Positions 10,395 to 22,170 of a stretch of 64,000 bases of DNA are shown one piece after another. The position numbers were made by a program, and so were the translations under genes. The notes beneath the pieces were generated by a model. It worked only from the letters and a program-made list of their open reading frames with translations. It did no database searches and was not told the origin of the DNA. The first letter of the stretch is position 1. Each line of letters starts with the position of its first letter. This stretch comes from Diphasiastrum complanatum (taxonomy: Eukaryota; Streptophyta; Lycopodiopsida; Lycopodiales; Lycopodiaceae): NCBI GenBank assembly GCA_029204225.1, contig CM055103.1, positions 54,240,268-54,304,267 of the forward strand. Direction: 5' to 3'.

Positions 10395-10915
10395 TTGAAT
10401 GGTTAGAGCACAACGAGGAGCGGAGTCGTATTGCCAGAATTATCATAAAAGACACTCTCAAGAATATCCATCATAAAAACTACTCTCAAGAATATCTAGT
10501 CCACATGAAATGCTTGCCGTTTTGAAACTAGTATCACGTAAATTATTTGCGAGTACGAATTCTACTGCAGCAATGTCCGCGTCAATATCTACGGCCTCCG
10601 GTACCATTCCTAGCTTTGATAAGTTGTGCTCGCATTGTGATAGTGCCTGCGGATGGCTTAGCCGGACGCGTTTGAACTCCTCCATTGCAATCCCTAGAAG
10701 TGCGAGGAGGCAGTGACAGACAGGAAGGTGCACCCTCATCTAATACGTGCAATCGATGGCGTAACAGCAGATCGTAGTTTTTTGTGAAATGCTTCCGCCA
10801 GTAGAATTCTGTATTGGTAGCACTGCTCTATCTGCCGACGGCGTCAAAGGGAATGTCACATTTACGGCATGGCAATGACTTGCAGTCGGGATAAGCTTTG
10901 GTGGCCTGAGGGACC
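10395..10915 (-). pseudogene. ADT-like: Arogenate/prephenate dehydratase pseudogene
   Basis: The minus strand reads through the prephenate dehydratase domain in three frames: ATKAYPDCKSLPC (10905-10867), then DRAVLPIQNSTGGSI, KNYDLLLRHRLHVLDEG, and an open frame 10739-10458 with CHCLLAL, LSHPQALSQCEHNLSKLG, EAVD, ANNLRDT and GLDILE. These match the substrate-binding and catalytic blocks of plant arogenate dehydratases (phenylalanine synthesis, plastid), including the NLRDT block that carries the catalytic Thr. A tandem duplication of about 28 bp (GATATTCTTGAGAG repeated, around 10500-10455) shifts the frame, after which YDNSGNTTPLLVV resembles the end of the domain. The transit peptide, domain N-terminus and ACT domain are not recognised. 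Not functional as it stands. No introns are evident in the remnant. Confidence 0.8.
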
Positions 10916-11047
10916 AGGATGCGTTCCTCTGAGGGCAGTAGATCTTTTAGTACTTGAAGCAGTCAGGTAACGTAATTGATCGAAAAGGAGCAAAAGCGCG
11001 TGAGAGCAGCCACAAAAGCTTATCCCGACTGCAAGTCATTGCAATGC
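10867..11047. repeat. Inverted repeat made from dehydratase sequence
   Basis: The segment 10867-10905 and the reverse complement of 11010-11047 are almost identical, sharing GCAATGACTTGCAGTCGGGA and the following TAAGCTTT. Arms of about 38 bp are separated by about 104 bp. The left arm is part of the dehydratase pseudogene (KAYPDC codons, minus strand). The right arm carries the same codons on the + strand, so a piece of the gene was copied in inverted orientation. Confidence 0.85.
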
Positions 11048-11059
11048 TGAGATCCAGGA

Positions 11060-12900
11060 GGAAATTACGAAAAACAAGAAAACAAACACGCAGAAAGCAA
11101 AACAATCAGGGGAGCTAACAGGAAACATGTTCTTATAAGATGCAGTAAGTCGATCAGCTCAGGGCTCAGCACAACAGGCTAATCAAATGCTTAAAATGTA
11201 ATGAAAATCGCACTGCCTTATTTTAAACATGAATGGATTAACTAAACTGATCGATACATCTATGTGATCAATTCTTTATGGGGTCACCCAGAAGCAGCAA
11301 CCTAGCTTCTGGGGTTAATGGACAGTGCCGTCACTGGCTTCCAGGAGGATAAAGTTCTTAGCACCGCTTGATTACTAGAAGTGGCGTTCTTTTTTATTAC
11401 TTCTATGGCAACTGATGTTGCTTTAATAAGAACAAAAGATCAAAGTTCACCAAAGCCCAGCTGCCCGCTGCTGCTGAAGGCGAAGGAGCGAGTGAGATGT
11501 CATTCACCTTCGCTGGAAGATGCGAAGCTCTTTCTGTCTTCCCCTTCGTCGAAAGAGCATTGGCAGTTCCTTTCGTCAATTTTCGGTCCACTTGAGAAGT
11601 ATTTGCATATGTATGTATGTTTATATATATATATATACATCACCTTGTTAAGGACCAAATCAAATGGAAGGACGAAAGAGTTCTTGCATGTGATTTATGC
11701 ATGACACTTCTATACTTTTGTTTGTTAGTAAAAGTGGATACTAGGTGTACTATTGATTTAGCCTTTCCTTTCTCTTAAAACGTATAAAGGTCGTCTTGTG
11801 TGTGAAATCTTCATGGCCTTGAGTTTGCTTTGCGTATTGGAGACCCTCTTTAGGGTTTTAGTCGCCTCAAAAAGTTTTGGTTGTATAAGCAATTTTCAAC
11901 TTTGCATGGGGTTCTCCGAAAGTGTAACTTTTTTATGTACATGGCTTTTAGTTGTAACATCATTGATACATCTTATGTTACGACGTATAAGCCCATAACT
12001 TTTAGAACCTTGGTACAGTGTGGACTGGGGTCAAGCTGTAGTCAGTTTAAGAATGGTGATTTATCTACCTAAATTGACTTAGACAGATTTCTCTAGTCCA
12101 CAATCGGAGGAATGGCTGAAGGAATATTTTTTGCCTTTGTGTAAATTCTAACTAGGAACTTATGAACCAGGCTCTTAATATGGGATTAGCGGCAAATTAA
12201 CAATTCTTTACGAAATGGTTCCCAAGCATGTACCTAGTAAACAAAAATTTGATTTTTTGGCACTATGTTTTTTTTTAATGATTTAATTTTGGAGTAAGAT
12301 ATTGCCAAAAAATTGTACTTAAATTTACTTTAGGATTTTTACTTAAATTTACTTAAATTGTACTTGAGGATTTTTATATATAATCCATATTTATTCCTTT
12401 TCGGTTGATAATGTACCGATTGTTTTTTTGCTTTTGTCTTCTAATTGATTTTGATCATTAGGAAAGGACTGGCAAAAAGCTTTTAACAACAAAAGAGATT
12501 TGACATCATGTTACGATTTCTGTTACATTTACATTTGCAGTTATATACTAGATGCATTATGAGTTACCTAGTAAAATTTAGTGCTAATCAATCCTACATT
12601 GCACCTTTACCCTGGGTTACCACACAAGGTGAGCAAGAGTTAAGGCCTAAATGTAGGTCTCATTTTCATAGACTATTGTAGGTTATTTGCATAGACTATA
12701 ATAGGTAACTAATAGGTAAGTTACAAAGTACAACTAGAGTAGGGTTAGTATAGGATGACCTTTCATTGTCCTAACTACAATAGGACCCTAGGCATTGAAA
12801 CTAGTATATGCCTAATAAAGCTTATATCATGGTTAGTTCACATTGAACTTTGACCATTTGATTAAGGTATATTGTAAAGTTCTACATAGATTCTTTTGAG
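11060..12900. other. Unassigned AT-rich sequence with small ORFs
   Basis: A 10 bp-stem hairpin lies at 11286-11315 (ACCCAGAAGC pairing with GCTTCTGGGG). ORFs on both strands across 11381-11704 have mixed composition and no recognisable domain. A GC-richer patch at 11450-11590 could be a relic exon. Short direct words such as ATAGGTAA recur at 12700-12720. No gene supported. Confidence 0.4.
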
Positions 12901-14006
12901 AAATTCGACATCTTCAAGATGACAACCAAGTATCACTTACATGTGAAATTAGAGAAGGATTATGCGACAACCAAACCTGCATGGGGTGTTAACTTAAATC
13001 CGTATGAGATGCATTGTTGGAGATTAGAAGGCAAAAAACATATTGACCTATGGGTAAGAGGTGATTTATACCCCTGCAATCCACTAGTAGATGTGCCTCC
13101 TAAATAATATGATGTACATAGTTTGTTAAAGTTCATTGGGGATGGTGGTAATGGATTCCTTGGCTATTGTCAAGCAATGGATTCTCGAAGAATTCAAGCT
13201 GACATTGGCAAATATGGCAAACATTCATATATTGAGTATGAATGACAATTTAAAGTCATTACATGGAATAAATATGAAATTGGAACAAGAGATAAATGAT
13301 TTAAAAATAGAGCTTGCCAGTTCTGTCGCAAAAATTGAAGAATTGAAATCTTCAATCAGTATATTTGAGAGGACAATATATGGCTTACAACGAAAGCGTG
13401 GAGTCTTAATGGATCAGCAAGCACAAAATGAGAACACTAAAAGACACAAACTAGAAGCTTTGGCACCAGGTGGTGGTGCCAGTAAAAGACGTATGAGAGA
13501 CACAAAAGAGTTCTTGCAAAAGATGGTTGGAAAATATTTTATTGCTGGAAAATATATGAAAGATTTTCTGAAGGGTAAAGATTTGATTAAAATTGTGGAA
13601 GATGAAACAAGTGATTCAATTCGCTTGAGAATTGCAAAAGAGCTAGTCAACAAGCTCAAGCCAAATCCAAATGTTAAAGAGATGATGTACGCATGTGACC
13701 AAGGAGGTGTGAGTTGCAAGGGGTATAGAGCTTTAAAGAAGTATATGAAACGCTCTGACAAAAATGGGTTAAAACACCATCAGATAATACCTACTTATAA
13801 ACTTGTTGAATCCATCAAACGAGAATGCAATTCGATTTTGCTCTCTAAATTAGGAGAGTTTCAGCATATTGAGGATTCATTTACAATAACCAATAAGAAG
13901 AAAGGACCTGCGACTTGTTTTCATTATCATCAAGGCAAGAATATATTCTTAGATCTGGAAAAGGTCCAAGCAATGATGATCTGACATTACGAAGTTAAAA
14001 CAAATG

Positions 14007-14093
14007 GTAAGAACATTTCTTGTAGATTCCGATTTTCAGTTGTATGCTTCTCTTCAACTGATATGTTTTCATAATGAAAATTTTGTTTTATAG
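14007..14093 (+). other. Predicted spliceosomal intron 1 (87 bp)
   Basis: The donor is G|GTAAGA at 14007 and the acceptor TTTTATAG at 14086-14093, after a T-rich run. Removing it joins ...EVKTN to DCGGKVIFVIK in phase 1, in the same reading frame as both flanking ORFs. Confidence 0.75.
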
Positions 14094-15095
14094 ATTGTGG
14101 AGGTAAAGTTATATTTGTTATTAAGTTGGACGAAGTGAAAATCGTAAAAGGGCGTAAACTTGAACGTGTCACAATCACCTTGATGAACCATGAATTGCAA
14201 TAGTTTGGCGGAAGTTATTGTAAAGAATTTAGTGTGCAATCCGAAAATCACATATGGTGGATAGCTATATTTGAAGTTGCTAAGGAGTCTCATGAAGTAT
14301 TGAAGTGGCTATTTGAAAAATGTAGTATATCTAAGATAATACATGCACAAAATGAAGGCAAATTGCTCAATGTTGAAGGAGAAAGCTTTGTTGTAGAACG
14401 ACACCTAGCTGCTGATTTGAAGACCTTGAAATGTATGTACGGTTGTGGTCTCGATGCAAATGAAAGCATTTTTGTATATATTGTATGTTTGAATCTGGAC
14501 GAAACAGAAGTATTTTGAATTGCAACCAACGTCTTGCACCAAATAGGCACAATCTAGACAAAGCTTGGAGCCTTGTGTTGAACACTCCTCTCCAAAGAGT
14601 CCATTTTGGTGAATTACAAATACTGGACAAATTATTATTTTTGCATTGTTGTTACACATGGAACATGCAGCCCAAATCAAGAGCAGATGTTAGCGTTAGA
14701 AATCTAGAGATAATTTTATCTAATATGAGATTGCATGGGGTCCATGTGGGTCTTACCAAAGACGTTGAGATGAATGGAAAAATGCAAGATGTTCCAACAA
14801 AATTTTCAATGGGTGGTGCGAAAGCAAGACACTTATGTCAACTCATATTGTACGCAAAAGCAGTGTTGAATGGGAATACTGGAAGAAATTATGTCAATGC
14901 ACAACAAATATTGGCTCAGATCCTCGCATGGCAAGTATAGGTGCTAAGGTCTGGCAAGCATTTGATGCCTTGTCACAAACTATCAACAAAAAGATGATGA
15001 GAGATGAAGATTTGGATAGATACACAAGAGAAGTCAAAACATTCATGCAATTGATGATCGATGCATGGGGAGATACACACATAACTCACTATATG

Positions 15096-15174
15096 GTATG
15101 TGTGTATCATATTTTTTACTTTTGTATTTATGTATTTATAAAGATTTAAACTAATACAAATTTTATTTGAACAG
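15096..15174 (+). other. Predicted spliceosomal intron 2 (79 bp)
   Basis: The donor is ATG|GTATGT at 15096 and the acceptor TTTGAACAG ends at 15174, after a T-rich stretch. Removing it joins THYM to HIFYANGPW in phase 0, keeping the frame of the flanking ORFs. Confidence 0.78.
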
Positions 15175-15559
15175 CACATCTTTTATGCTAATGGACCTTG
15201 GTTTATAAAAACCTATGGATCACTAGCTATTTGGAATATGCAAGGGATGGAGAAGAGTCATTACAGGGCAAAGGCTGCAAATTTCAAAAATTCACGCCAT
15301 GGCGGAGGAAAGGGTCTTAGTAATGCATTGGTTGAGATATTCCAATGGTTTTACAGAGGAGTTTTGGGCCGAGGACACTTTGAAAACACAAGAACTGAAG
15401 AGTTGAGTTCAATGATCTCCAATTCAAATTCAGTTAGAAAGACCGCATGGCAATCCTCTAATGCTAAAACAAGACACCAAGAATGGAGGATATCTAGAGT
15501 CCGAGTTGGAAAGAGATGGATGCTGAGGCCACCAACATCCAATGTTTTGTAAAACAATG

Positions 15560-15940
15560 CTAGAGAAGCAACAAAAATTGATGTGATGGAATAGAAGCAA
15601 TTTATGTTAGATTGTACTTCGAATATTCCTTTGTGATAAATATTATTGACTAATTGTTGTTATAAATAAAAACTGTTTAATTTTATTTTATAATAATATC
15701 TATTTTTGAAAACATGTCCTTCTATATAAGAGTGTGAGTTCTCATTCTGTTGTCACTTCCTGCTCTGTTGAAATTTCTTCCCTCGTAGTTTAACTTCTCT
15801 CGTGTAATTAGACTAGTAATTTGCTGGTAAATTAGTTGTGAAAAAAGTGGATCTTGAATGGATCCAAACTCCTAAATTACTTGGCTAAGATCTTTGCACA
15901 ACAAGCTACAAAAGCTAGAAATGGCAAAGCATCCTAATGC
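15560..15940. other. Unassigned AT-rich sequence
   Basis: Nothing recognised. It lies between the decayed intron-containing gene and the copia fragment that begins near 15950. Confidence 0.4.
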
Positions 15941-15949
15941 TACCTTTGA

Positions 15950-17650
15950 TACACATGAACTTGACAAAGCATTCAAGTGCTCATTTCCTTGGCACATTCA
16001 CAAAGGGTTCTATTCTTCCTTTTTGCCACTCCATTCTGTTGTAGAGTCCTAGGACTAGAGTACTCCCTTCCCATGTGCTATGCAAAAATCTTTGAACTTA
16101 CTTGAAGTGTATTCCCCTCCAGTATCTGATCTCAAGCATTTGATCTTTGTACTAAATTAATTTTCCACTTCATTCTTAAACTTGACAAATGCAGCAAACA
16201 CTTCATCATTGGTTTTAAGAAGATAGACCCACATTAGAAAAAATTTGAGCACAAAAGGGGCCTTTCAAAAAGACACCTTTTATTTTTTTTCTCAAAATTT
16301 TCTTCCACATGGTCCAATGAAAACACTCAAATTTGAAATCTACATAACGTAGCTCCTTCAAATTGATTTTCATTTCTTTTTTAAAGAAATGTAATTTTGC
16401 GTCGGGGGCAACCCGTAAATAAGCCATTTTATTTGTAGTATAGTATGCAACTCAGCAAAAAAATAGTGTAACTTTTTACCGGCAACTCGGATTGAGACAA
16501 TTATGGTGCCATTAGAAAGCCCTCGATGAGAGCTTTTCAATGACACCAACATGACCCAGTTCCAAGCTACAGTGAAGAAGTTATGCTAGTCCAAGTTTTG
16601 GTCGGTCAACACTTGGTCAACCCGATATCTCTTTCAAGCGCAGTTGACCGGTTTGACCAAGCTACGGTGAAGAAGTTATGGCCAGTTAAAGTTTTGGTAG
16701 GTCAACACTTGGTCAACCCGATATCTCTTTCAAGCGCAGTTGGCCGGTTTGTCACGATATATCTTTCAAGCGCAGTTGACCGATTTGACAAACCGATCAA
16801 CTACGCTTGAAAGCGATATCGGGTTGACCAAGTGTTGACCTACAAAACTTTGATTGGCCATAACTTCTTCATCGTAGCTTGGAGCTGTCATGTTGGGTGT
16901 CGTTGAAAAGCTCTTGTCGAGGGCTTTCTAATGGCACCGTAATCGTCTCAATCCGAGTTGTCGTTCAAAAGTTATGATTTTTTTCAGTCACAGACTATAC
17001 TACCTACATAATAGCTAATCATCGAAGACTGTGTGGACAGGACTGCAGGCAGAAAAAGACTTTATTTTAGTATTTTACATTGCCAAAAAATTGTCATCCT
17101 ACGTGGCAATCCTTATAGGGCCCTTTCCAAGTCCAAATTTTCTCTAATGAGTATACCTACTAAAGTCATCAATTAAAGTTGCATACATTTTTACCCCACC
17201 ATTGCTAGTTGTACTAAAAGAATGAAGATCCGAGTTGAAAAACTACTTTAGATCTAGAAGTAGATCTAGTATAAGCAAGTCTACGAGATTTGGACAAGGC
17301 ACCATGTTCACAAAATGTATTATTTGGAACAAGACTTTTAGGGAGACCAAGAATATGCTCTTTCTTTTTCATTACCTCCAAAGATTTGAAGTTGGGATGG
17401 CCCAACCTCTTATGCCAAACTTCTTGGTTTGTCAATTGTTCTCTAGCCATACAGCCTTCATTCTTAGAGATCACACAAGCATCCAGTTTGAAAAGTTTAC
17501 CATGCCTTCTTCCTTTAGCAATCAAGGATCCACACTTACTTATCAAACAAGCATCTCCAATGAACTCAACATCAAGTCCCTTGTCAATCATTTGACTAAC
17601 AATAAGCAAGTTCTTAGTGATTGAAGGAATGTACAATACATTTTCAAGAT
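15950..17650 (-). pseudogene. Ty1/copia GAG-pre-integrase/integrase fragment split by a MITE
   Basis: On the minus strand, 17636-17214 encodes ITKNLLIVSQMIDKGLDVEF and VWHKRLGHPNFKSLEV, ending in a degraded zinc region. The frame resumes after DDFSRYT (about 17170). The 918 bp element at 16232-17149 interrupts the integrase core exactly there, and the other side continues WVYLLKTNDEVFAAF and LRSDTGGEYTSSKFKDFC with stops (16231-16030), fading after KNRTLCECAKE near 15950. It resembles the intact 45.6 kb polyprotein more than the non-autonomous family. Dead. Confidence 0.85.
16232..17149. mobile_element. Foldback/MITE-like DNA element A
   Basis: The ends are inverted repeats: 16232 reads CATTAGAAAAAATTTGAGCA, and the reverse complement of the other end reads CATTAGAGAAAATTTGGACT, each followed by an A-rich, GGGCC-containing block. 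Inside is a second palindrome with ~200 bp arms at about 16426-16640 and 16797-17000. Between them are tandem copies of a ~110 bp unit containing GGTCAACACTTGGTCAACCC and TCTTTCAAGCGCAGTTG. It encodes no transposase. No target duplication is evident at its copia target. Confidence 0.8.
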
Positions 17651-17699
17651 TTACTTGTTGATACCAAGATCTCCTTAGGAAAGGAATTCAAAATACAAG

Positions 17700-19084
17700 A
17701 TCTTGTTGGCATAAATGACGGCTTCTAAAAAATTGTCAAATAAACTAGAATAAATGACGATTTTCTAGGCCGTCATTTATTCCAGTTTTTGCAAGAATTG
17801 ATGTTTAAGTCTATGTATCACATATACTTATCATAATAGGCAGTTATCCAACCATTCATGTGTAAATTTACCTACTTGGGTTATACATGGGATATTATAC
17901 CTATCGACGTGTTCTATATTGTCGGATTTAACACTAACACATATCATCGATGTGCATCAAACAATATATGACACACTTATATCAATTTAAGGGCATGTTA
18001 TACTATCATATCCATCTAAATACTTTTATTTGCCCACTTATCTACCCAGTAAGCCAAAAAACATAAAGAAACATTATTTTGGCATAAATGACGGCTTCTG
18101 AAAAATTGTCATATAAACCAGATTAAATGATGGTTTTTGTAGGCCATCATTTAATCAATTTTTTTACATGAATTGATATATATGTGTATTTATCACATAT
18201 ATTTATCATAATAGGTAGTAATCCATCCATTCATGTGTAGATTTAGATACTTGGGTTATGCATGTGATATTATACCTATCCACGTGTTCTAAACTGTCAG
18301 ATTCAACACTAATACATATCATCAATGTATATCAAACAATAAATGACACTTGTATCAATTTAAAGGCATGTTATACTATCCTATCCATCTAACAATTTTT
18401 ATTTGCCCACTTATCTACACATGAAGCTATAAAACTTCAAGAAAATATAATTTTTGGCATAAATGACTGCTTCTGAAAAACTGTCATATAAACCAGAATA
18501 AATGACGGTTTTCTAGGCCGTCATTTATTCCATTTTTTACATGAATTGATATTTAAGTCTATGTATCACATATACTTATCATAATACGCAATAACATATC
18601 CATTCATGTGTAAATTTACCTACTTTGGTTATACATGGGATAGTATAACCATCAATGTGTTCTATATTGTCGGTTCAACACTACTACATATCATCGAAGT
18701 GTCTCAAATGATATATGACATTCACTTATATCAATTTAAAGCCATGTTATACTATCATATTCGTCTAACAACTTCTATTTGCCCACTGATCTACACATGA
18801 AGCCATAAAACTTAAAAAAAATGTAATCTTTGGCATAAATGACGGCTTCTGAAAAACTGTCATATAACCCAGAATAAATGACAGTTTTCTAGGCCGTCAT
18901 TTATTCCATTTTTTGCATGAATTGATATATAAGTCTATGTATCACATATACTTATCATAATAGACAGTAATCCATCCATTCATTTGTAAATTTACCTACT
19001 TGGATTTTACATGGGATATTATACCTATCGACGTGTTGTATATTGTCGGATTCAACACTAACACAAATCATCGACATGCATTAT
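17700..19084. repeat. ~374 bp satellite array, left block
   Basis: Tandem units begin with GGCATAAATGACGGCTTCT-like sequence at 17708, 18081, 18456 and 18832 (periods 373, 375 and 376). Each unit has a hairpin pairing AAATGACGG with CCGTCATTT around TTTTCTAGG. The last unit is cut near 19085 where copia gag sequence starts. The array resumes at 28350. Small ORFs inside (for example 18606-18800) are repeat by-products. Confidence 0.92.
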
Positions 19085-22000
19085 ACACTTGGGATACTCT
19101 CAAGTCCATCCATGAGGCAAAGAATACTTCTACACTTCTAACACTAAGAAACCAAATTTTTCAAAGTGTACAGAGAAGTGATGAATGTGCTTCAGCTTAT
19201 GTAATGAGAGTTAAAGACCTCCATAGAGAATTGTCATGCATAGGAGACTCCATCAACTGAAATGAACTTGTTCAAGTCATACTTAATGGGTTAAAGGAGG
19301 AATATGACAACCTTGTTCAGAGTTATGCCATTAAGGAGGAGCTACCAAGTTTGGAAGCACTCCAAAGTGTGCTCATTTTTGAAGAATCAAGACAAGAGTA
19401 TAAACTCTTGAAAATGGAGAGACTGTCTCTCAACATTGATGGTAAAGCCCTCTTTACCAAAGACAAGCACAAGACAAGAAGTAAGAATCAACACCAACCC
19501 TCTTCAAGTAAGAACAATCTTATTTCCAAGGAGAAAGGAGAAGAGGATGAGTCCTCTCAAGCTTCCACATCCAAGCAGAAGAAGAAAAACAAATTGTTTG
19601 ATAGTGGACTAGATGTGAATTTCAATGTTGATACATGTACAATCAAGAAGCATGATGAGATCCTTGCATTTGGGTCTAGGTATGGTGGAATCTACAAGCT
19701 TGATCCCAAAGAGTATGCTAACTCTTGTGATGGTGCTTTTGCTTCTCATATTTCTCTGGAGGAACTTTGGAATAGAAGGTTGGGACATCCTAACTATAGT
19801 TCTATGGTGTCCATGGTCAAGAAAGCCAAAGCTACTGGCTTGCCAAATCTTATCTCCAAGAATTTCAAGCCATGTGAGGCTTGTGCCATATCTAAGTCCC
19901 ATAAGAAGTCTTTTTCAAAGTCATCTATCAAGACTACACATCCATTAGAGCTCATACACTCGAATGTGCACTTCTCATCTTCAAAGAGCAAGGGTGGTGC
20001 TACTTGCTTTGTAACTTTCATTGATGATTTCACTAGATTTACTTGGTTATATCTTCTAGCTTCAAAGTCTATGGTGTTTGACTATTTCCTAAAGTTCAAA
20101 GCTCTAGTTGAAAAGCAATTTTCATACAAAATCAAGATTCTTAGAAGTGATGGAGGTGGTGAGTACACTTCCAATAAATTTCATGATTATTGTGAGCTTG
20201 AAGGCATTAAAAGGGAGTTTTCTTGTGCATATACACCATCTCAAAATGGGGTGGCTAAAAGAAAGAATAGAACATTGTGTGAATGTGCCAAAACCATTAG
20301 AATTGAGACATCCTTCATATGAAGCACTTTATTTGAAGAAACCTAAGGTTGATCACCTTAGAGTATTTGGATGCATATGCTTTGTCCATATTCCCTTGGA
20401 AACGAGAAAGAAGGATGATCCTTGTGCAAGCAAAGGAGTAATGGATTCATCCAACAAGAAAGCCTATCGAATCTACATGCTCTCTACTTCTAAAGTAATT
20501 GATAGTAGAAATGTAGTTTTTCTTGAAGAAGAAAAGTCCAATCTTGGAGGGGTCGAGATCAAGCAACCTCAAAATCTATCACCTTTTGTTATTGAAGACA
20601 ATCAACATATGGAAGAGTCGAGATTTGAAGATGGAAGTCCTCGGATTTTCACTCCTAGAAGATCCATGAGGGAGAGATCCGAGCCTAAGAGGCTCACTTA
20701 TGATGACAAAGGAAAACAAGTGGATCTTGATTCCACTTATGCTTATTTTATTTCTAATGAGGAGCCCAAAGATGTCCAAGAAGCCCTCAATACCAAGGAG
20801 TGGTATGAGGCCATGAAGATTGAATATGATGCCTTGATCAGCAACCACACATGGGAGCTAGTGGATCCACCACCTAACATGCATATTATTGGATGCAAGT
20901 GAGTGTTCAATATCAAGTACAATCATGATGGCTCCATCAACAAGTACAAGGCAAGATTATGTGCTAAAGGCTTTGCACAAATATATGGCCTTGACTATGA
21001 AGAAACCTTTGCTCCTATAGCAAAGATGGTAACAATAAGAATTATAATCTCTCTTGCCTTATTTTTTAAGTGGAAACTGTTTCAACTTGATGTCTCCAAC
21101 GCTTTTTTGAATGGCTATCTTGAGGAGGAGATATACATGGAACAGCCTCAAGGATTTATCAAGGATAAATCTAAGGTGTGTTTGCTATTTACAAGTCTTT
21201 GTGGCTTGAAGCAAGCACCTAGATCATGGTATTCAAGACTCAACAACTTTCTACTTTTATTAGGATTTGTGCTTAGTGACTATGATCCTTCTATGTACTT
21301 AAAGTTTGATGGTAGTAATATTGTCATTCTTCTAATCTATGTAGATGACATTATTCTTAGTGGAAGTTGTTTGATGGTAGTTCAAGAAACCAAAGATGCA
21401 TTAGGAAAAGAATTTAAAATGCAAAATCTAGGAGAGATTCATTACATTTTGGGCCTTGAGATTGATTTTCATGAAAAGTATGCTTTTATTTGTCAATCTA
21501 GATATGTCTTTTCTATGTTGAGAAAATTCAATATGCAAAATTGTAAAGGCATAGATACTCCCATGGAGCAACATGTAAAAGATCCTATTAAAGGTGATGA
21601 AATATCCTTCGAGGACATCACACTTTATAGGAGTCTTACAGGCTCTTTAATTTGGCTTACTATCACTAGACCCAATTTGAGCTATTGTGTGCACAAATTG
21701 AGTCAATTCATGCAAGATCCTAAGATCCAACATTGGAAGATGGCCAAGGGAGTTCTAAGATATGTATCTTCTACTCAAGATTATGGTTTATTGTACAAGA
21801 ATGAAGATCTAACCATTGTTGGCTACTCGGATTCCGATTTTGCAAGTGATAAAATGGATCGAAAGTCCATTAATGCATATAATATCTTTCTTGGAGGCAA
21901 TCTTGTGTCTTGGCTTTCAAAAAAGCAAGATACCATATCTCTATCTTCTTGTGAAGCCAAGTACAAAGCACTCACTACAACAACTAAATAGGTGCTTTGG

Positions 22001-22128
22001 ATCAAGAGGTTAATCATGGAGCTAAAGTGCATCAAAGAGGATGATCTTCCCTTGATCAAATGTGACAACATATCGGCCCAAGCTCTTGCAAACAATCCTA
22101 TTTTTCATGCAAGAAATTTAGAGCATTA
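19085..22128 (+). pseudogene. Ty1/copia polyprotein pseudogene with RT and RNase H
   Basis: Gag (WDTLKSIHEAKNT onwards) is followed directly by KQKKKNKLFDSGLDVNF, so the CCHC knuckle and protease are deleted near 19595. The integrase has a zinc region (HPNYSSM, CEACAISKSHKK), the first Asp replaced by Asn (HSNVHF), the second Asp in LRSDGGGEY, and QNGVAKRKNRTLCE, in which the catalytic Glu position reads Lys. A deletion at 20310-20325 removes the integrase C-terminal core. The linker, RT (FAQIYGLDYEETFAP, FLNGYLEEEIYMEQP, LLIYVDDIILSG near 21335) and RNase H (YSDSDFASDKMDRKS) follow. Stops are at 19258 (TGA), 20900 (TGA at a GCKW position) and 21989 (TAG). It ends inside RNase H (HARNLEH). 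No LTRs remain. It belongs to the same family as the non-autonomous copies and is the best local candidate for their former helper. Confidence 0.9.
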
Positions 22129-22130
22129 GG

Positions 22131-22170
22131 GCATTCCCACACGTGTGAAAATTTCACATGGTATCAGAGC
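22131..22170 (+). mobile_element. LTR 3' terminus and tRNA-Met-type primer binding site
   Basis: About 28 bp of LTR end (..CACACGTGTGAAAATTTCACA, ending 22158) is followed immediately by TGGTATCAGAGC (22159-22170), complementary to the 3' end of plant initiator tRNA-Met as used by copia elements. The rest of this 5' LTR is gone, the truncated element to the left joining here. Confidence 0.85.

Larger units (their letters stand above)
12919..15552 (+). pseudogene. Decayed intron-containing gene, family not recognised
   Basis: A chain of plus-strand exons encodes roughly 800 residues in order. 12919-13107 has WGVNLNPYEMHCWRL and IDLWVRGDLYPCNPL. 13136-13984 has a heptad-like coiled coil at residues 45-95 (EQEINDLKIELASSVAKIEE), then a basic region. 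14094-14518, 14485-14940 and 14835-15095 follow, and 15175-15552 has THYM/HIFYANGPWFIKTYGSL and EKSHYRAKAANFKNSRHGGG. Two GT-AG introns (14007-14093 and 15096-15174) both keep the frame when removed. In-frame stops at 13982 and 14201, plus frame changes near 13130, 14500 and 14880, show it is dead or badly decayed. The overall layout vaguely resembles large uncharacterised, possibly transposon-derived proteins, but no name or function can be given. Confidence 0.65.

Noticed and set aside
11286-11315. Possible microRNA-like hairpin
   Set aside because: The stem is only about 10 bp, too short for a plant miRNA precursor.
18606-18800. Small ORF in the satellite
   Set aside because: It occurs by chance in one unit and is broken in others.
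17700-19084. CRISPR-like or regulatory repeat array
   Set aside because: Units are ~374 bp and contiguous with no spacers, and the context is plant DNA. It is a satellite.
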